Positions 9,091 through 18,442 of a DNA stretch of 64,000 nucleotides are shown in pieces (position 1 is the stretch's first letter; every line of letters starts with the position of its first letter). The DNA comes from JANXSS01 sp025356535 (GTDB taxonomy: Bacteria; Pseudomonadota; Gammaproteobacteria; Burkholderiales; Burkholderiaceae_D). Location: positions 4,259 through 68,258 of the forward strand of contig JAYUMU010000161.1 in assembly GCA_043762325.1 (NCBI GenBank), given 5' to 3'. The notes beneath the pieces are model-generated. The model was not told the DNA's origin. It did not search any database and worked only from the letters and a program-made list of their open reading frames with translations. The position numbers were made by a program, and so were the translations under genes.

Positions 9091-9498
9091 ATGGATAAAT
9101 TACCTCAATCGTCTTGCCCGAGCGTCACCGTATTGTATGACGGCGCCTGTCCGCTGTGCCGGCGCGAAATCGCGGTCTATCGTGACTTGCAAGCCTTGCA
9201 GCCTGTGGCCTGGCGCGACGTCAGTGCGCCGCAGTCGGTGCTGCCGGGCGGCGGCAACCGCGCCGACTATCTGGCGCGCTTTCATGTGCAGCTCGGCGAT
9301 GGCCGGGTGCTCAGCGGTGCTACCGCGTTCATCGCATTGTGGTCGGTCCTGCCAGGCTGGCGCTGGCTGGGCCGTTTCGGACGCTTGCCCGGCATGACGC
9401 CGGTTCTCGAGACAATGTATCGCCTGTTCCTGCGGTTGCGTCCACGCCTGCAGCGCATTGCGCGCTGGCTCGAGTCGCGTCAGGCTTCGGGAAAATAA
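9091..9498 (+). CDS. DCC-family (DUF393) thiol-disulfide oxidoreductase-like protein
   Basis: This 135-residue protein of the DCC family (DUF393) begins with VTVLYDGACPLCRREI. The Asp and the CxxC pair (C20, C23) that name the family are intact, suggesting a thioredoxin-like redox role; no substrate is established for most members. A hydrophobic middle (ATAFIALWSVLPGWRWLG) and an Arg-rich tail follow, as usual for the family. Translation probably starts at ATG 9091; an in-frame ATG at 9052 lacks a better ribosome site. It is divergent from the ABC1 kinase gene, with only about 77 bases between the starts, so the two may share a regulatory region. Confidence 0.88.
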   Translation: MDKLPQSSCPSVTVLYDGACPLCRREIAVYRDLQALQPVAWRDVSAPQSVLPGGGNRADYLARFHVQLGDGRVLSGATAFIALWSVLPGWRWLGRFGRLPGMTPVLETMYRLFLRLRPRLQRIARWLESRQASGK

Positions 9499-9683
9499 AT
9501 ACGGTTGGCAGCGGTGCGTAGCGCGTGTACGGCACTGCGAAAACTGCTTCAGGCAGCAGATGCGATGACGAGCAAGCATGATCCGGCCCAACGAAATGCC
9601 GACAGACGGCTTTTGCAGAACATTTTTTGCCCTTTTTCCCCAGCCGTTTGACATGCCTTAATAGCGATTTCCGCCTTTCCTAC

Positions 9684-9703
9684 AGGCCTGTCGGAACAGG
9701 CCT
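9684..9703. repeat. Perfect stem-loop upstream of the histidine phosphatase gene
   Basis: The 8-base arms AGGCCTGT and ACAGGCCT flank a CGGA tetraloop, followed by TATTT. The hairpin lies in the 241-base gap between the DCC-family gene and the histidine phosphatase gene. It could act as a weak terminator for the upstream gene or as a 5' leader structure for the downstream one. The T-run after the stem is short, so termination is uncertain. Confidence 0.4.
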
Positions 9704-9739
9704 ATTTACCCGCGCGTCCATCGTCTTTAGGATCGATGG

Positions 9740-10531
9740 ATGGTTCATCGACACCCAACTGACATGGTCACATCGGCTTCTCCGGCGCAACTGTGGATTA
9801 CCCGGCACGGGCAAAGCGCGGGCAACGTTGCGCGCGATGCTGCAGAACTGGCCGGTCTGCCGGTCATCGACATCGCCCATCGCGACATCGACGTGCCGCT
9901 TTCCCCGCTCGGACAGGACCAGGCGCAGGCGCTCGGTCACTGGATGCGCAACTTGCCGGACGCGGCGCGCCCCGAGGTCGTGCTGTGCTCGCCTTATCTG
10001 CGTGCGGTCGACACGGCACGCATCATGCTCGAGGCTGCGGGGATGACCCAGGCGAACGTGGTCCAGGTGCTCGACGAACGGTTGCGCGAAAAAGAATTCG
10101 GCATACTCGACCGGCTGACGCGCTATGGAATCCAGCAAAAATATCCCGAGCTCGACGAACAGCGCCAGCATGTCGGCAAATTCTATTTTCGCCCCCCCGG
10201 CGGCGAGAGCTGGTGCGACGTCATCCTGCGCCTGCGTGGCATATCGGAGACGCTCGGTCGCCACTATCCCGGCCGGCGCGTGATGATCATTGCGCACCAG
10301 GTCATCGTCAACTGTTTCCGCTACCTGCTCGAAGGCCTGACCGAACGCGAGATCCTGGCGATCGACCGCATGGCGGACGTTCCAAACTGCGCCGTGACGT
10401 CGTACCGCTTCGATCCGCATGCCGGTGGCGGTCGCCTGGTACTGGAGGCGGCAAACTTCGTCCAGCCGCTGGTCCAGGAAAACACGCCCGTCACGACCCG
10501 GCCCGATACTGCAGGAGCAGCCAAGCCATGA
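9740..10531 (+). CDS. Histidine phosphatase superfamily protein
   Basis: A cytosolic phosphatase of the phosphoglycerate-mutase-like (histidine phosphatase) superfamily, 263 residues. The catalytic RHG motif is ITRHGQSAGN, with the phospho-accepting His at 23. Further conserved elements are SPYLRAVDTARI, the acid residue region LREKEFGILD, and the second catalytic His in VMIIAHQVIVNC. The ATG at 9740 has TAGGA 7-11 bases upstream; ATG 9764 is an alternative. The last codons overlap the next gene by 4 bases (ATGA at 10528-10531), so the phosphatase and the NAD(P)H-hydrate dehydratase are coupled. The substrate is not predictable from sequence. Confidence 0.9.
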   Translation: MVHRHPTDMVTSASPAQLWITRHGQSAGNVARDAAELAGLPVIDIAHRDIDVPLSPLGQDQAQALGHWMRNLPDAARPEVVLCSPYLRAVDTARIMLEAAGMTQANVVQVLDERLREKEFGILDRLTRYGIQQKYPELDEQRQHVGKFYFRPPGGESWCDVILRLRGISETLGRHYPGRRVMIIAHQVIVNCFRYLLEGLTEREILAIDRMADVPNCAVTSYRFDPHAGGGRLVLEAANFVQPLVQENTPVTTRPDTAGAAKP

Positions 10532-11445
10532 GCAGGCAACCGATTGCCGTGACGATGGTCGACGACGCCCTGCTGACTGCCTGGCCCCTGCCCATGCCTG
10601 CCGACGATGGCGACAAGGACGAAAAGGGCCGCATCTTGCTCGTGGGCGGATCGCCCGAAATGCCGGGTGCGATCATGCTGGCAACCGTTGCAGCCCTGCG
10701 CGCCGGCGCCGGCAAGCTGACCGTGGCCACCGCCGCAACAGTCGCACCGCTGGTTGCTGCGCAAGTACCCGAGGCAAAAGTCATCGCCTTACGGGAAGAC
10801 ACCGATTGCCTGCTCGCTCCGGGCGCAATATCGGAAAAGCTCGAGCACCTTGCCGATAAATTCGATGCGGTCGTGATCGGTCCCGGTTTTGAAGCAAGCC
10901 CCGCCCTGCTCGCCGACATTGCAGTGTTGCTGCCAAAATTTTCCCAGGCCAGGATCATTCTGGACGCCTGCGCCATGGACGCCGTTGCCGACCCGCGGAC
11001 GACAACGACGCAGTCGGCGCCCCGACAGGAGATTCTGCTGACGCCGCATGCCGGCGAGATGGCGCATCTGTGCGGCCGGACGAAAGATGCGGTTCTTGCC
11101 GATCCGCAGGCCGTGCTGCAGGACACCGTGGCGCGTTTGGGCGTCGTGATTGCCTTGAAGGGCGCATGTACCCGCATCGCCAATCCGCAGGGACAACTCT
11201 GGGAGCATCGCGGCGGCAATGCCGGCCTGGGTATTTCTGGCTCCGGCGACACCCTTGCCGGCATCATCGGCGGGCTTGCCGCCCGTGGTGCATCGCTGGA
11301 GCAGGCATGTGCCTGGGGCGTGGCGCTGCATGCGCGGGCCGGCAATGCGCTGGCGCAAAAACTCGGGCCGCTCGGTTACCTGGCGCGCGAACTGGCCGGC
11401 GAGATTCCGCGCCTGATGCACCAGTTGGCCCCGCAACGGAAATGA
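10528..11445 (+). CDS. nnrD: ADP/ATP-dependent NAD(P)H-hydrate dehydratase (YjeF C-terminal-type, CARKD family)
   Basis: This enzyme repairs NAD(P)H damaged by hydration, dehydrating S-NAD(P)HX with a nucleotide as phosphate donor. The 305-residue protein is the stand-alone C-terminal YjeF/CARKD domain; the N-terminal epimerase domain (NnrE) is not fused here. It shows GRILLVGGSPEMPGAIMLA, the LLTPHAGEMAHLCG segment, the ALKGACTRIA strand and the GISGSGDTLAGIIGGLAARG motif of the ribokinase-like fold. The open frame extends upstream to 9793, but that part lies in another frame of the phosphatase gene. The real start is the ATG at 10528, with GCAGGAG about 10 bases upstream and an ATGA overlap. 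Confidence 0.93.
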   Translation: MSRQPIAVTMVDDALLTAWPLPMPADDGDKDEKGRILLVGGSPEMPGAIMLATVAALRAGAGKLTVATAATVAPLVAAQVPEAKVIALREDTDCLLAPGAISEKLEHLADKFDAVVIGPGFEASPALLADIAVLLPKFSQARIILDACAMDAVADPRTTTTQSAPRQEILLTPHAGEMAHLCGRTKDAVLADPQAVLQDTVARLGVVIALKGACTRIANPQGQLWEHRGGNAGLGISGSGDTLAGIIGGLAARGASLEQACAWGVALHARAGNALAQKLGPLGYLARELAGEIPRLMHQLAPQRK

Positions 11446-11882
11446 AGTGCCGGAATTTGCGCCGATGTCTGCCACGCCTGCCCTCACGCCCGCCGCTTCA
11501 TGTCCTTGGTCACCATCACCTCTTGCGGACCATCGTTTCATCGAGATTGACCTAACGCAAGGCATTGAATCCTGGACGATCTGCAGGGTCGGCCGTGCAT
11601 GTGCGAGTGCACAAGAGCCGGGTCAGCTCCAGGTCTGCTAAAATCGTTGCCGAAATTACGCATTGCTGTTGCAGTGCGTCATAATCGGGGCCGGCACTGG
11701 CGGCGTCTACAGGGCGCAGGTTTGCCAGGTCAAGGATTGCAGGCCGCCATCGTGCGTTCCGACCTTTCTGCCTGGCGCCGTTGCGGGCGATGTGCGGCCG
11801 GTCCAAGCGGTTTTCCGCTTGCGCTGCAGCGCTGCACGCAGGGCACCGACGATCCGACTAAAACAAATGGAGGTTTCCAATC
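11446..11882 (+). promoter_or_regulatory. Leader and promoter region of malate synthase G
   Basis: These 437 bases carry no supported gene; several short frames lack ribosome sites. A less GC-rich stretch around 11636-11690 includes TAAAAT at 11639 and CATAAT at 11680, either of which could be a -10 element, but no matching -35 was found. A clear ribosome binding site GGAGG at 11869-11873 precedes the ATG at 11883. The long leader suggests the gene has its own regulated promoter. Confidence 0.4.
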
Positions 11883-14102
11883 ATGACATCACGCACCACC
11901 TGCAACGGTCTTCAGGTCGCAACCGTTCTGTACCGCTTCATCGAAGACAAGGTTTTGCCGGGAACCGATATCGACAGCAGCGCTTTCTGGAGCGGCTTCA
12001 ATGCCATCGTTACCGATCTGACGCCAAAAAACGTCGCATTGCTGGCCGAGCGTGACCGTCTGCAAACCGAGCTCGATGCCTGGCATCGGGCGCACCCCGG
12101 CCCGATTGGCGACATGCCGGCCTACCGCGCACATCTGGAAAAGATCGGCTACCTCGCGCCGAAACCAGCCGACTTCAAGGCCGATACGCGCAACGTCGAT
12201 GCCGAACTGGCGCTGCAGGCAGGCCCGCAACTGGTGGTGCCGGTGCTCAACGCCCGTTATGCATTGAACGCTGCGAATGCGCGCTGGGGCTCGCTCTATG
12301 ACGCCCTGTACGGCACCGATGCGATCAGTGAAGCCGAAGGCGCCGGCCGCGTCGGCGCGGGCGGCGAGAGCTACAACACCGTGCGCGGCGCCAAGGTCGT
12401 GGCCTTTGCCCGCAATTTCCTCGATCAGGCAGCGCCGCTTGCAACCGGATCGCATGCCGATGTAGCGGCCTATCGCGTGCGCGATGGCAAGCTTGCCGTC
12501 GACATGAAGGATGGCAGCGCCACGGCGCTTGCCGAAGCAGCGAAGTTCGTCGGCCATCAGGGTGCGCCAGAAGCGCCAGGCGTAATCTTGTTGCGCAACA
12601 ACGGCCTGCACATCGAAATCCGCATCGACCGGGCAACGGCGATCGGCAAGGATGATCCGGCCGGCGTGTCCGATGTGGTCGTCGAGGCGGCACTGTCGAC
12701 CATTCTCGACCTCGAGGATTCGGTCGCGGTGGTCGACGCCGACGACAAGGTACTGGCCTACGCCAACTGGCTGGGCATTCTCAACGCAACGCTGGTCGAA
12801 ACCCTGACCAAGGGCGGCAAGACTTTTACCCGCAGCCTCAATCCCGATCGCCAGTACACCGCCGGCATTGGCGCCGTCGATGCCAAGGATGGTGTCGTCA
12901 CCCTGCACGGGCGCTCGCTGCTGTTTCTGCGCAACGTAGGGCACCTGATGCGCAACCCGGCAATTCTCGACGCCAGCGGTGCGGAGATCTTCGAAGGCAT
13001 TCTCGACGCGGTGGTGACAGTGACCATCGCCCTGCACGACCTCAAGCGCCGCGCCGGACAGGCAATCGGGAACTCCCGCACCGGCTCGGTATATATCGTC
13101 AAGCCGAAAATGCATGGTCCGGCGGAAGTGGCATTTGCCAGCGAACTGTTCGGCCGCGTCGAAAACCTGCTCGGCCTGGCGGAAAACACCGTCAAGCTGG
13201 GCATCATGGATGAAGAACGCCGCACCAGCGTCAACCTGAAAGCCTGCATCAGCCAGGCCGGCGCCCGGGTCGCCTTCATCAATACCGGCTTTCTGGACCG
13301 CACCGGCGACGAAATGCATACCGCCATGCAGGCCGGGCCGATGCTGCGCAAGGGCGACATGAAGACCAGTACCTGGCTGACCGCCTATGAGCGCAGCAAC
13401 GTCCTGATCGGCCTGGCAAGCGGGCTGCGCGGCCGCGCCCAGATCGGCAAGGGCATGTGGGCCATGCCGGACTTGATGGCTGCCATGCTTGCCCAGAAAA
13501 TCGTCCATCCGAAAGCCGGCGCCAATACCGCCTGGGTACCCTCACCGACGGCTGCGACGCTGCACGCGCTGCATTATCACCAGGTCAACGTTGCCGCGCT
13601 ACAGGAAGAATTCGAAAAGACGGCAACCAATGAAGAAGCCGACCGCTTGCTGCTGGACCTGCTGCAGATTCCCGTGGTGGCCGAAGCAAAATGGTCCGCC
13701 GCCGAAATCCAGCAGGAACTCGACAACAATGCACAAGGCATTCTCGGCTACGTCGTGCGCTGGATCGATCAGGGCGTCGGTTGTTCGAAGGTGCCCGATA
13801 TTCATGATGTCGGCCTGATGGAAGACCGGGCGACCTTGCGCATTTCGAGCCAGCACATTGCCAACTGGCTGTTGCACGGCATCGTCACCGAGGCGCAGGT
13901 CAGCGAAACCCTGCAGCGCATGGCCAAGGTCGTCGACGGCCAGAATGCCGCCGATCCGCTTTACAAGCCGATGGCAACTGACTTTGCCGGATCGTCCGCG
14001 TTCCAGGCTGCCAGCGACCTGGTGTTCAAGGGACTGTCGCAGCCGAACGGCTACACGGAGCCGCTGTTGCATGCATGGCGGTTGAAGGTCAAGGCAGCGT
14101 AA
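11883..14102 (+). CDS. glcB: Malate synthase G
   Basis: Malate synthase G condenses glyoxylate with acetyl-CoA to give malate, the second step of the glyoxylate bypass and of glycolate use; it is cytosolic and Mg2+-dependent. At 739 residues it has the length of the monomeric G isoform (E. coli 723), not the shorter A isoform. Conserved segments include VVEAALSTILDLEDSVAVVD, the Arg/Glu-bearing GIMDEERRTSVNLKACI, FLDRTGDEMHTAMQAGPM and GKGMWAMPDLMAAML. No isocitrate lyase, glc oxidase or glyoxylate-related regulator lies next to it, so it appears to be a single-gene unit. It converges with opgH across about 140 bases. Confidence 0.97.
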   Translation: MTSRTTCNGLQVATVLYRFIEDKVLPGTDIDSSAFWSGFNAIVTDLTPKNVALLAERDRLQTELDAWHRAHPGPIGDMPAYRAHLEKIGYLAPKPADFKADTRNVDAELALQAGPQLVVPVLNARYALNAANARWGSLYDALYGTDAISEAEGAGRVGAGGESYNTVRGAKVVAFARNFLDQAAPLATGSHADVAAYRVRDGKLAVDMKDGSATALAEAAKFVGHQGAPEAPGVILLRNNGLHIEIRIDRATAIGKDDPAGVSDVVVEAALSTILDLEDSVAVVDADDKVLAYANWLGILNATLVETLTKGGKTFTRSLNPDRQYTAGIGAVDAKDGVVTLHGRSLLFLRNVGHLMRNPAILDASGAEIFEGILDAVVTVTIALHDLKRRAGQAIGNSRTGSVYIVKPKMHGPAEVAFASELFGRVENLLGLAENTVKLGIMDEERRTSVNLKACISQAGARVAFINTGFLDRTGDEMHTAMQAGPMLRKGDMKTSTWLTAYERSNVLIGLASGLRGRAQIGKGMWAMPDLMAAMLAQKIVHPKAGANTAWVPSPTAATLHALHYHQVNVAALQEEFEKTATNEEADRLLLDLLQIPVVAEAKWSAAEIQQELDNNAQGILGYVVRWIDQGVGCSKVPDIHDVGLMEDRATLRISSQHIANWLLHGIVTEAQVSETLQRMAKVVDGQNAADPLYKPMATDFAGSSAFQAASDLVFKGLSQPNGYTEPLLHAWRLKVKAA

Positions 14103-14141
14103 TACAGGCAGCGACAGGCAGCGGCCAACGCTGCCTTGCAC

Positions 14142-14169
14142 GACGACGGCGCCTGCGGGCGCCGTTGTC
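14142..14169 (+). terminator. Putative terminator hairpin after malate synthase G
   Basis: A strong stem of about 12 pairs (GACGACGGCGCC against GGCGCCGTTGTC, one G-T wobble) with a TGCG loop lies 40 bases after the stop. No T-run follows, so this is a structural call; it may stop transcription with help or simply protect the 3' end of the message. Confidence 0.45.
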
Positions 14170-14195
14170 ACGTGTGCGCGGGGCGATTCGCCGAT

Positions 14196-14215
14196 CCGGC
14201 CGTCCGGACGGCCGG
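14196..14215. repeat. Perfect 20-base GC palindrome between convergent genes
   Basis: The sequence reads the same on both strands over 20 bases (arms CCGGCCGTCC and GGACGGCCGG, no loop). It lies between the ends of glcB and opgH. It may contribute a bidirectional transcription end together with the hairpin just upstream; a protein-binding site is an alternative. Confidence 0.5.
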
Positions 14216-14243
14216 TTCCCGGCATCTCACGGCGGGTATCCGC

Positions 14244-16922
14244 TCAGGCCGGCTCCGGCCTTTCCCACTTGGCCAGCGTTTCTGCCGATGACCATACCGC
14301 CAGGTGCAGGCGCGACAGGCGTGCTGCATTGTCGAGCAGCGCATTGCGCTGGGCTTCGCCAAGAGCCGACGGACCACCGGCGGCAAATGCCCATGCCGCA
14401 TGCAGGTCTGCGCTGGCCGGCGCCTGCAGCCTGCCTTTGCCGGACTCAACCGGGATGGCGAGCGTAGCCGCGCTGCGCGCGTTGCGCCCGGCTGCGCATG
14501 CCAGGGCGTTGAGTACCGGATCGACGACTGCCTCGGCAAAACCCGGCAGCCTTGGCGTTGCCTGGTGATGGCTGGCCGTGGCCTGCAATTCGACGGGGGA
14601 CGCCAGCTCTTCCGGAATCACGAACAGGTTCCTTGCGCGACACCAGCGGCCAAGCGCCACCCGGCTCGACAGGATCGACAACGGCGCCGATAACATCAGC
14701 CCGCCGGCAATCGGCAGCAGCCAGGGCAGGAAGGCCGGATTGAGCAGCCAGACGCCGACTGCCCAGGCCACACCGAGCAGCATGTCGGCGCCATGCTTGC
14801 CAAGCGCTTCGGCCCAGTGCGTCTGCGCATCCCCGCGCGGCGGCGACTTCCAGTGCAGCGCCCAGCCAAGGAAGGCGGCAGCGACGAAACGCGCGTGAAA
14901 CATCATGCGCACGGGCGCCAGCAGCATCGAAAACAGCATCTCCAGCAGCATGCTTGCCAACAGGCGCAGGAAGCCGCCGAACTGCCGCGCATTTTTCACG
15001 CAGGCCAGCAGCACGCCGAGTATTTTCGGCAGGAACAGCAGCGTTGCCGTCGCCGTAAAGAGCGCCAGTGCCTTCTCCGGATGCCACTGCGGCCAGATCG
15101 GAAAGAGTTGCCGCGGCTGCAGGAAATATTGCGGGTCGGTGAGCGTCTGCAATGCCAGCAGCAGTGTTGACAGTGCCAGAAACAGCAGCCACAAGGGCGC
15201 CGACAGATAGGCCATCACGCCCGTTGCAAAGACGGCGCGGTGCACCGGGTGCATGCCGCGCGCGGTAAACAGGCGAAAGTTCATCAGGTTGCCGTGGCAC
15301 CAGCGGCGGTCGCGCTTGAGTTCTTCCAAGAGGCTCGATGGCATTTCCTCGTAGCTGCCGTCGAGATCGTAGGCAATCCAGACGGCCCAACCGGCGCGGC
15401 GCATCAGTGCGGCTTCGACGAAATCGTGCGACAGGATGTCGCCGGCGAGGGAGCCGCGTCCCGGCAGGGCCGACAGCGCGCAATGCTGCATGAAGGGCGC
15501 GATGCGGATGATCGCGTTGTGGCCCCAGTAATGCGATTCGCCGAGTTGCCAGTAATGCAGGCCCGCCGTAAACAGCGGCCCGTACACCCTGGTCGAAAAT
15601 TGCTGGATGCGTGAATACAGCGTGTCGCGTCCGGCGGCAACCGGCGAGGTCTGGATGATGCCGCTGCCCGGATTAATTTCCATCAGCCGCACCAAGTTCG
15701 TCACGCAGGCGCCACTCATGACGCTGTCGGCGTCGAGCACCAGCATGTAGCGGTAGTTCTTGCCCCAGCGCCGGCAGAAATCATCGAGATTGCCGCTCTT
15801 GCGCTTGACGCGCCGCCGCCGGTGCCGGTAAAAAATACGGCCGAAGCCGCCGACGTCGCGGCACAGTGCGGCCCAGGCAGCCAATTCGGCGCTGCGCACG
15901 TCGCTCTGGGAACTGTCGCTCAGGATGTAGAAATCGAACTGCGCCAGTTCGCCGATGCGGGCCACCGATTCATAGGTCGCCCGCAGTCCGGCGATCACGC
16001 GCGCCACGTCTTCGTTGCAGATCGGCATGACGATTGCAGTGCGTGCCGCCGCCGGCAAGGGCGCGGTGCTGTCGAGGTTACGCGAGATGGCAAACTTGTC
16101 TGCGCCGCGCAGCAACACCAGGAACCCGGCCATCGCTGTCCAGAATCCGGCCGAAACCCAGCAGAACAGGATGGCAAACATCGCCAGCAGCAGCATTTCG
16201 AGCTTGGCAGTGCCCTGGTAAGGCAGTACCGCACCCATGTAAAAGGTCGCGATGCCGGTTTGGGCCAGCATCAGCACCAGCAGTGTCAGGCGGCGCAGGT
16301 TGCCCAGATATTGCCATTGATAAATCGGCCCGAACCGATCGGCCGCATCCGGTGCGGCGCCATGCGCAGACGCGCCGGACTGCGTGGCAGCGGTCGTGGC
16401 AGTCGAAGGGGTTCCGGCGGCCAGGACAGCCGGCGCCGGTTGCAGGTCCGGCCCGGGTGACTGCGCTGCCGGCCAGGGATGGCGGGCGGCGGCAGGCCGG
16501 CGCTCGATCCAGTCCTGGCGACGTCGTGACAGGGCCTGAAACCAGCGCCGCAGCGGATTGAGGGCACCCCATGCGGTCGGCACCATCGCGCCGCGGCACA
16601 GGGGCGGCGCGAACCGGAACGGCTTGACGGCGCGGGCTGCGCACGCCGCATCCTCTGCCGGCAGTGCGTCATCGAACGCCATCTGCAACCGGGCGGCAAT
16701 GGAGCCGCGCGCCGGATTCTGCTCATCCGCGGCGGCGCCGGCAATGAGAAGATGGATGTCGGCTACCGGCGCGTCGCTGCCGCCCTCCCCGTCATGGCGC
16801 ACGCCGGACGCCGCGTGCATGGCGTGCGGCGGGTGCAACGCGGGCAGACGCTCAATGTAGTGAGCACCCAGTTGCTGGCCGGCGTCGGTGCGTTTTACTC
16901 CGGCGGTAATATGTAGCTCCAT
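14244..16922 (-). CDS. opgH: Glucans biosynthesis glucosyltransferase H
   Basis: OpgH is the inner-membrane glycosyltransferase that builds and exports the beta-glucan backbone of osmoregulated periplasmic glucans. The 892-residue product starts with a YIERLP element like the YIDALP of E. coli OpgH. A long Ala/Pro-rich region follows (about 110-190), then membrane spans, a family-2 glycosyltransferase domain (DFYILSDSSQ, LVLDADSVMSG with the DxD at about 397-399, HDFVEAALMRRAGW and RDRRW at about 536-540) and several C-terminal membrane spans. The ATG at 16922 lies 28 bases inside the end of opgG, so translation is probably coupled. A later start would lose the conserved N-terminus. It is slightly longer than E. 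coli OpgH (847), mainly because of the Ala/Pro-rich region. Confidence 0.94.
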   Translation of the reverse strand: MELHITAGVKRTDAGQQLGAHYIERLPALHPPHAMHAASGVRHDGEGGSDAPVADIHLLIAGAAADEQNPARGSIAARLQMAFDDALPAEDAACAARAVKPFRFAPPLCRGAMVPTAWGALNPLRRWFQALSRRRQDWIERRPAAARHPWPAAQSPGPDLQPAPAVLAAGTPSTATTAATQSGASAHGAAPDAADRFGPIYQWQYLGNLRRLTLLVLMLAQTGIATFYMGAVLPYQGTAKLEMLLLAMFAILFCWVSAGFWTAMAGFLVLLRGADKFAISRNLDSTAPLPAAARTAIVMPICNEDVARVIAGLRATYESVARIGELAQFDFYILSDSSQSDVRSAELAAWAALCRDVGGFGRIFYRHRRRRVKRKSGNLDDFCRRWGKNYRYMLVLDADSVMSGACVTNLVRLMEINPGSGIIQTSPVAAGRDTLYSRIQQFSTRVYGPLFTAGLHYWQLGESHYWGHNAIIRIAPFMQHCALSALPGRGSLAGDILSHDFVEAALMRRAGWAVWIAYDLDGSYEEMPSSLLEELKRDRRWCHGNLMNFRLFTARGMHPVHRAVFATGVMAYLSAPLWLLFLALSTLLLALQTLTDPQYFLQPRQLFPIWPQWHPEKALALFTATATLLFLPKILGVLLACVKNARQFGGFLRLLASMLLEMLFSMLLAPVRMMFHARFVAAAFLGWALHWKSPPRGDAQTHWAEALGKHGADMLLGVAWAVGVWLLNPAFLPWLLPIAGGLMLSAPLSILSSRVALGRWCRARNLFVIPEELASPVELQATASHHQATPRLPGFAEAVVDPVLNALACAAGRNARSAATLAIPVESGKGRLQAPASADLHAAWAFAAGGPSALGEAQRNALLDNAARLSRLHLAVWSSAETLAKWERPEPA

Positions 16923-18442
16923 GTCTCGGAAAGCGTGTTGATGCCGCTGTTTATGTAACCGCGCAGTTCGACCGGCAGCTTGTCGTCGACCCGGCGCAGG
17001 CGCACCGTCATGCGCACGCCGCCGGAGAGTTCATTGCGAATCAGGTTCGTCTCCAGGACCGTGCCGTTCGGGTCGCTGGTCACCACGGCACGGATCTTGT
17101 CGTCGGCACCGAGGTTTTTCAAGGCGGGTCCTTCGAAGTCGACCATCATCGCAATGCTGTCGTCGGGCTTGCGCACCCAGCCATGGCCCCGCCTGCTTTG
17201 CACCACCCAGGACAGCGGTGGGCGCTGTTCGGTTTCCTTTTGCCATGACAGACGATATTCCATGGTCAGCGGCACGCCGGGTTTGGGCGCCGTTGCCGGC
17301 ACCCAGAAGGCGACGATGTTGTCATTCGTCTCGTCCGGCGTCGGAATCTGGATCAGCTCGACCCGGCCCGCGCCCCAGTTGCCCTTCGGCTCGACCCAGA
17401 CGCTGGGGCGCATTTCATAGCGCGCTTCCAGGTCTTCGAAGCTGCCGAAACGGCGGTCGCGCTGCATCAGGCCAAAGCCGGCCGGATTGGTCAATGTGTA
17501 GGACGTCACCAACAGGCGCTTTGGATTGACCAGCGGCCGCCAGATCCATTCCCCGGTACCGGAATGAATCGACAGGCCATCGGAATCATGTACTTCGGGC
17601 CGGAAGTTTTCGACCTGCGAGCGCTGGTTCTCGCCAAAAAAATACATGCTGGTCAAGGGCGCCAGGCCAAGCTTGGTGACGTTTTCGCGCAGGTGCAACT
17701 GCATCTTCACATCCACGACGGTATCGACGCCCGGCTTGACGATGAACCGGTACGCACCCGCTACCCTGGGCGAATTGAGCAAGGCATAGATGGTCAGCGT
17801 CTTGTCGTTCGGCCCCGGCCGCTCGATCCAGAATTCCGTAAAGTACGGAAACTCTTCACCGGAACTCAATGCCGTGTCGACCGCAAGCCCGCGGGCCGAC
17901 AGGCCGTAGAGCTGGCCCTTGCCGACCGCGCGAAAATAGCTCGCGCCCAGAAACGTCAGCACCTCGTCCTTGTAGCGCGCGGTATTGATCGGATAGTGCA
18001 CCCGGAAACCGGCAAATCCCAGGCCGGCGACATCGTTCTGGGTCAGCGTATTGGCGCCGTAATTGAAAGCGGTCGGATCAAAACGCATCTCCCGCACGAC
18101 CTTGCCGACGACTTCGTGGATCGTCACCGCCGTGTCGAAGCTGCGGCCTTCGTGGAAGAACGCCAGCTCGAACGGCAGCTTCTGGTCGCGCCAGCGCGAT
18201 TTCGCCGGATCGAACCGGATATCGCGGTACTGGTCGTAATCGAGACCCGCCATGCTGCCGGCCAGGTTTTTTTGCGGCTTGACGTAAGCACTGGCTGCAA
18301 GGCGCTTGGCGCGCACGGCAACGTCCTCGAAATCGAAGGCAACGGCTGTGCCTGACAGTGCGCACAGCAGCAAGGGCAACAGCAAGAGACGGCAGAGCCT
18401 GTGCAATGCTGCATGGCAGCGGCAAGTCGAATCAAGGGACAT
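16895..18442 (-). CDS. opgG: Glucans biosynthesis protein G (periplasmic)
   Basis: OpgG is a periplasmic protein needed to finish or branch osmoregulated periplasmic glucans. The 515 residues match E. coli OpgG (511). A signal peptide (residues about 1-34, LLLPLLLCALSGTAVAF) precedes the MdoG domain: FDFEDVAVRAKRLA, YDQYRDIRFDPAKSRW, NSGINTLSETWSYILPPE at the end and many conserved aromatic residues. I chose ATG 18442 because the longer frame (to 18562) puts 40 unlikely residues before the signal peptide. It is first in a two-gene opgG-opgH operon on the minus strand with overlapping ends. Confidence 0.95.
   Translation of the reverse strand: MSLDSTCRCHAALHRLCRLLLLPLLLCALSGTAVAFDFEDVAVRAKRLAASAYVKPQKNLAGSMAGLDYDQYRDIRFDPAKSRWRDQKLPFELAFFHEGRSFDTAVTIHEVVGKVVREMRFDPTAFNYGANTLTQNDVAGLGFAGFRVHYPINTARYKDEVLTFLGASYFRAVGKGQLYGLSARGLAVDTALSSGEEFPYFTEFWIERPGPNDKTLTIYALLNSPRVAGAYRFIVKPGVDTVVDVKMQLHLRENVTKLGLAPLTSMYFFGENQRSQVENFRPEVHDSDGLSIHSGTGEWIWRPLVNPKRLLVTSYTLTNPAGFGLMQRDRRFGSFEDLEARYEMRPSVWVEPKGNWGAGRVELIQIPTPDETNDNIVAFWVPATAPKPGVPLTMEYRLSWQKETEQRPPLSWVVQSRRGHGWVRKPDDSIAMMVDFEGPALKNLGADDKIRAVVTSDPNGTVLETNLIRNELSGGVRMTVRLRRVDDKLPVELRGYINSGINTLSETWSYILPPE

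Noticed and set aside
9648..9676. TTGACA at 9648 as a -35 box before the histidine phosphatase
   Set aside because: No acceptable -10 hexamer at 15-19 bases spacing.
9793..10527. Upstream extension of the NAD(P)H-hydrate dehydratase frame
   Set aside because: It overlaps the histidine phosphatase gene in another frame and its residues are Arg/Pro/Ala-rich without homology; the real start is the coupled ATG at 10528.
11889..13508. A 539-codon open frame on the minus strand inside glcB
   Set aside because: Antisense shadow of malate synthase G; no start signal.
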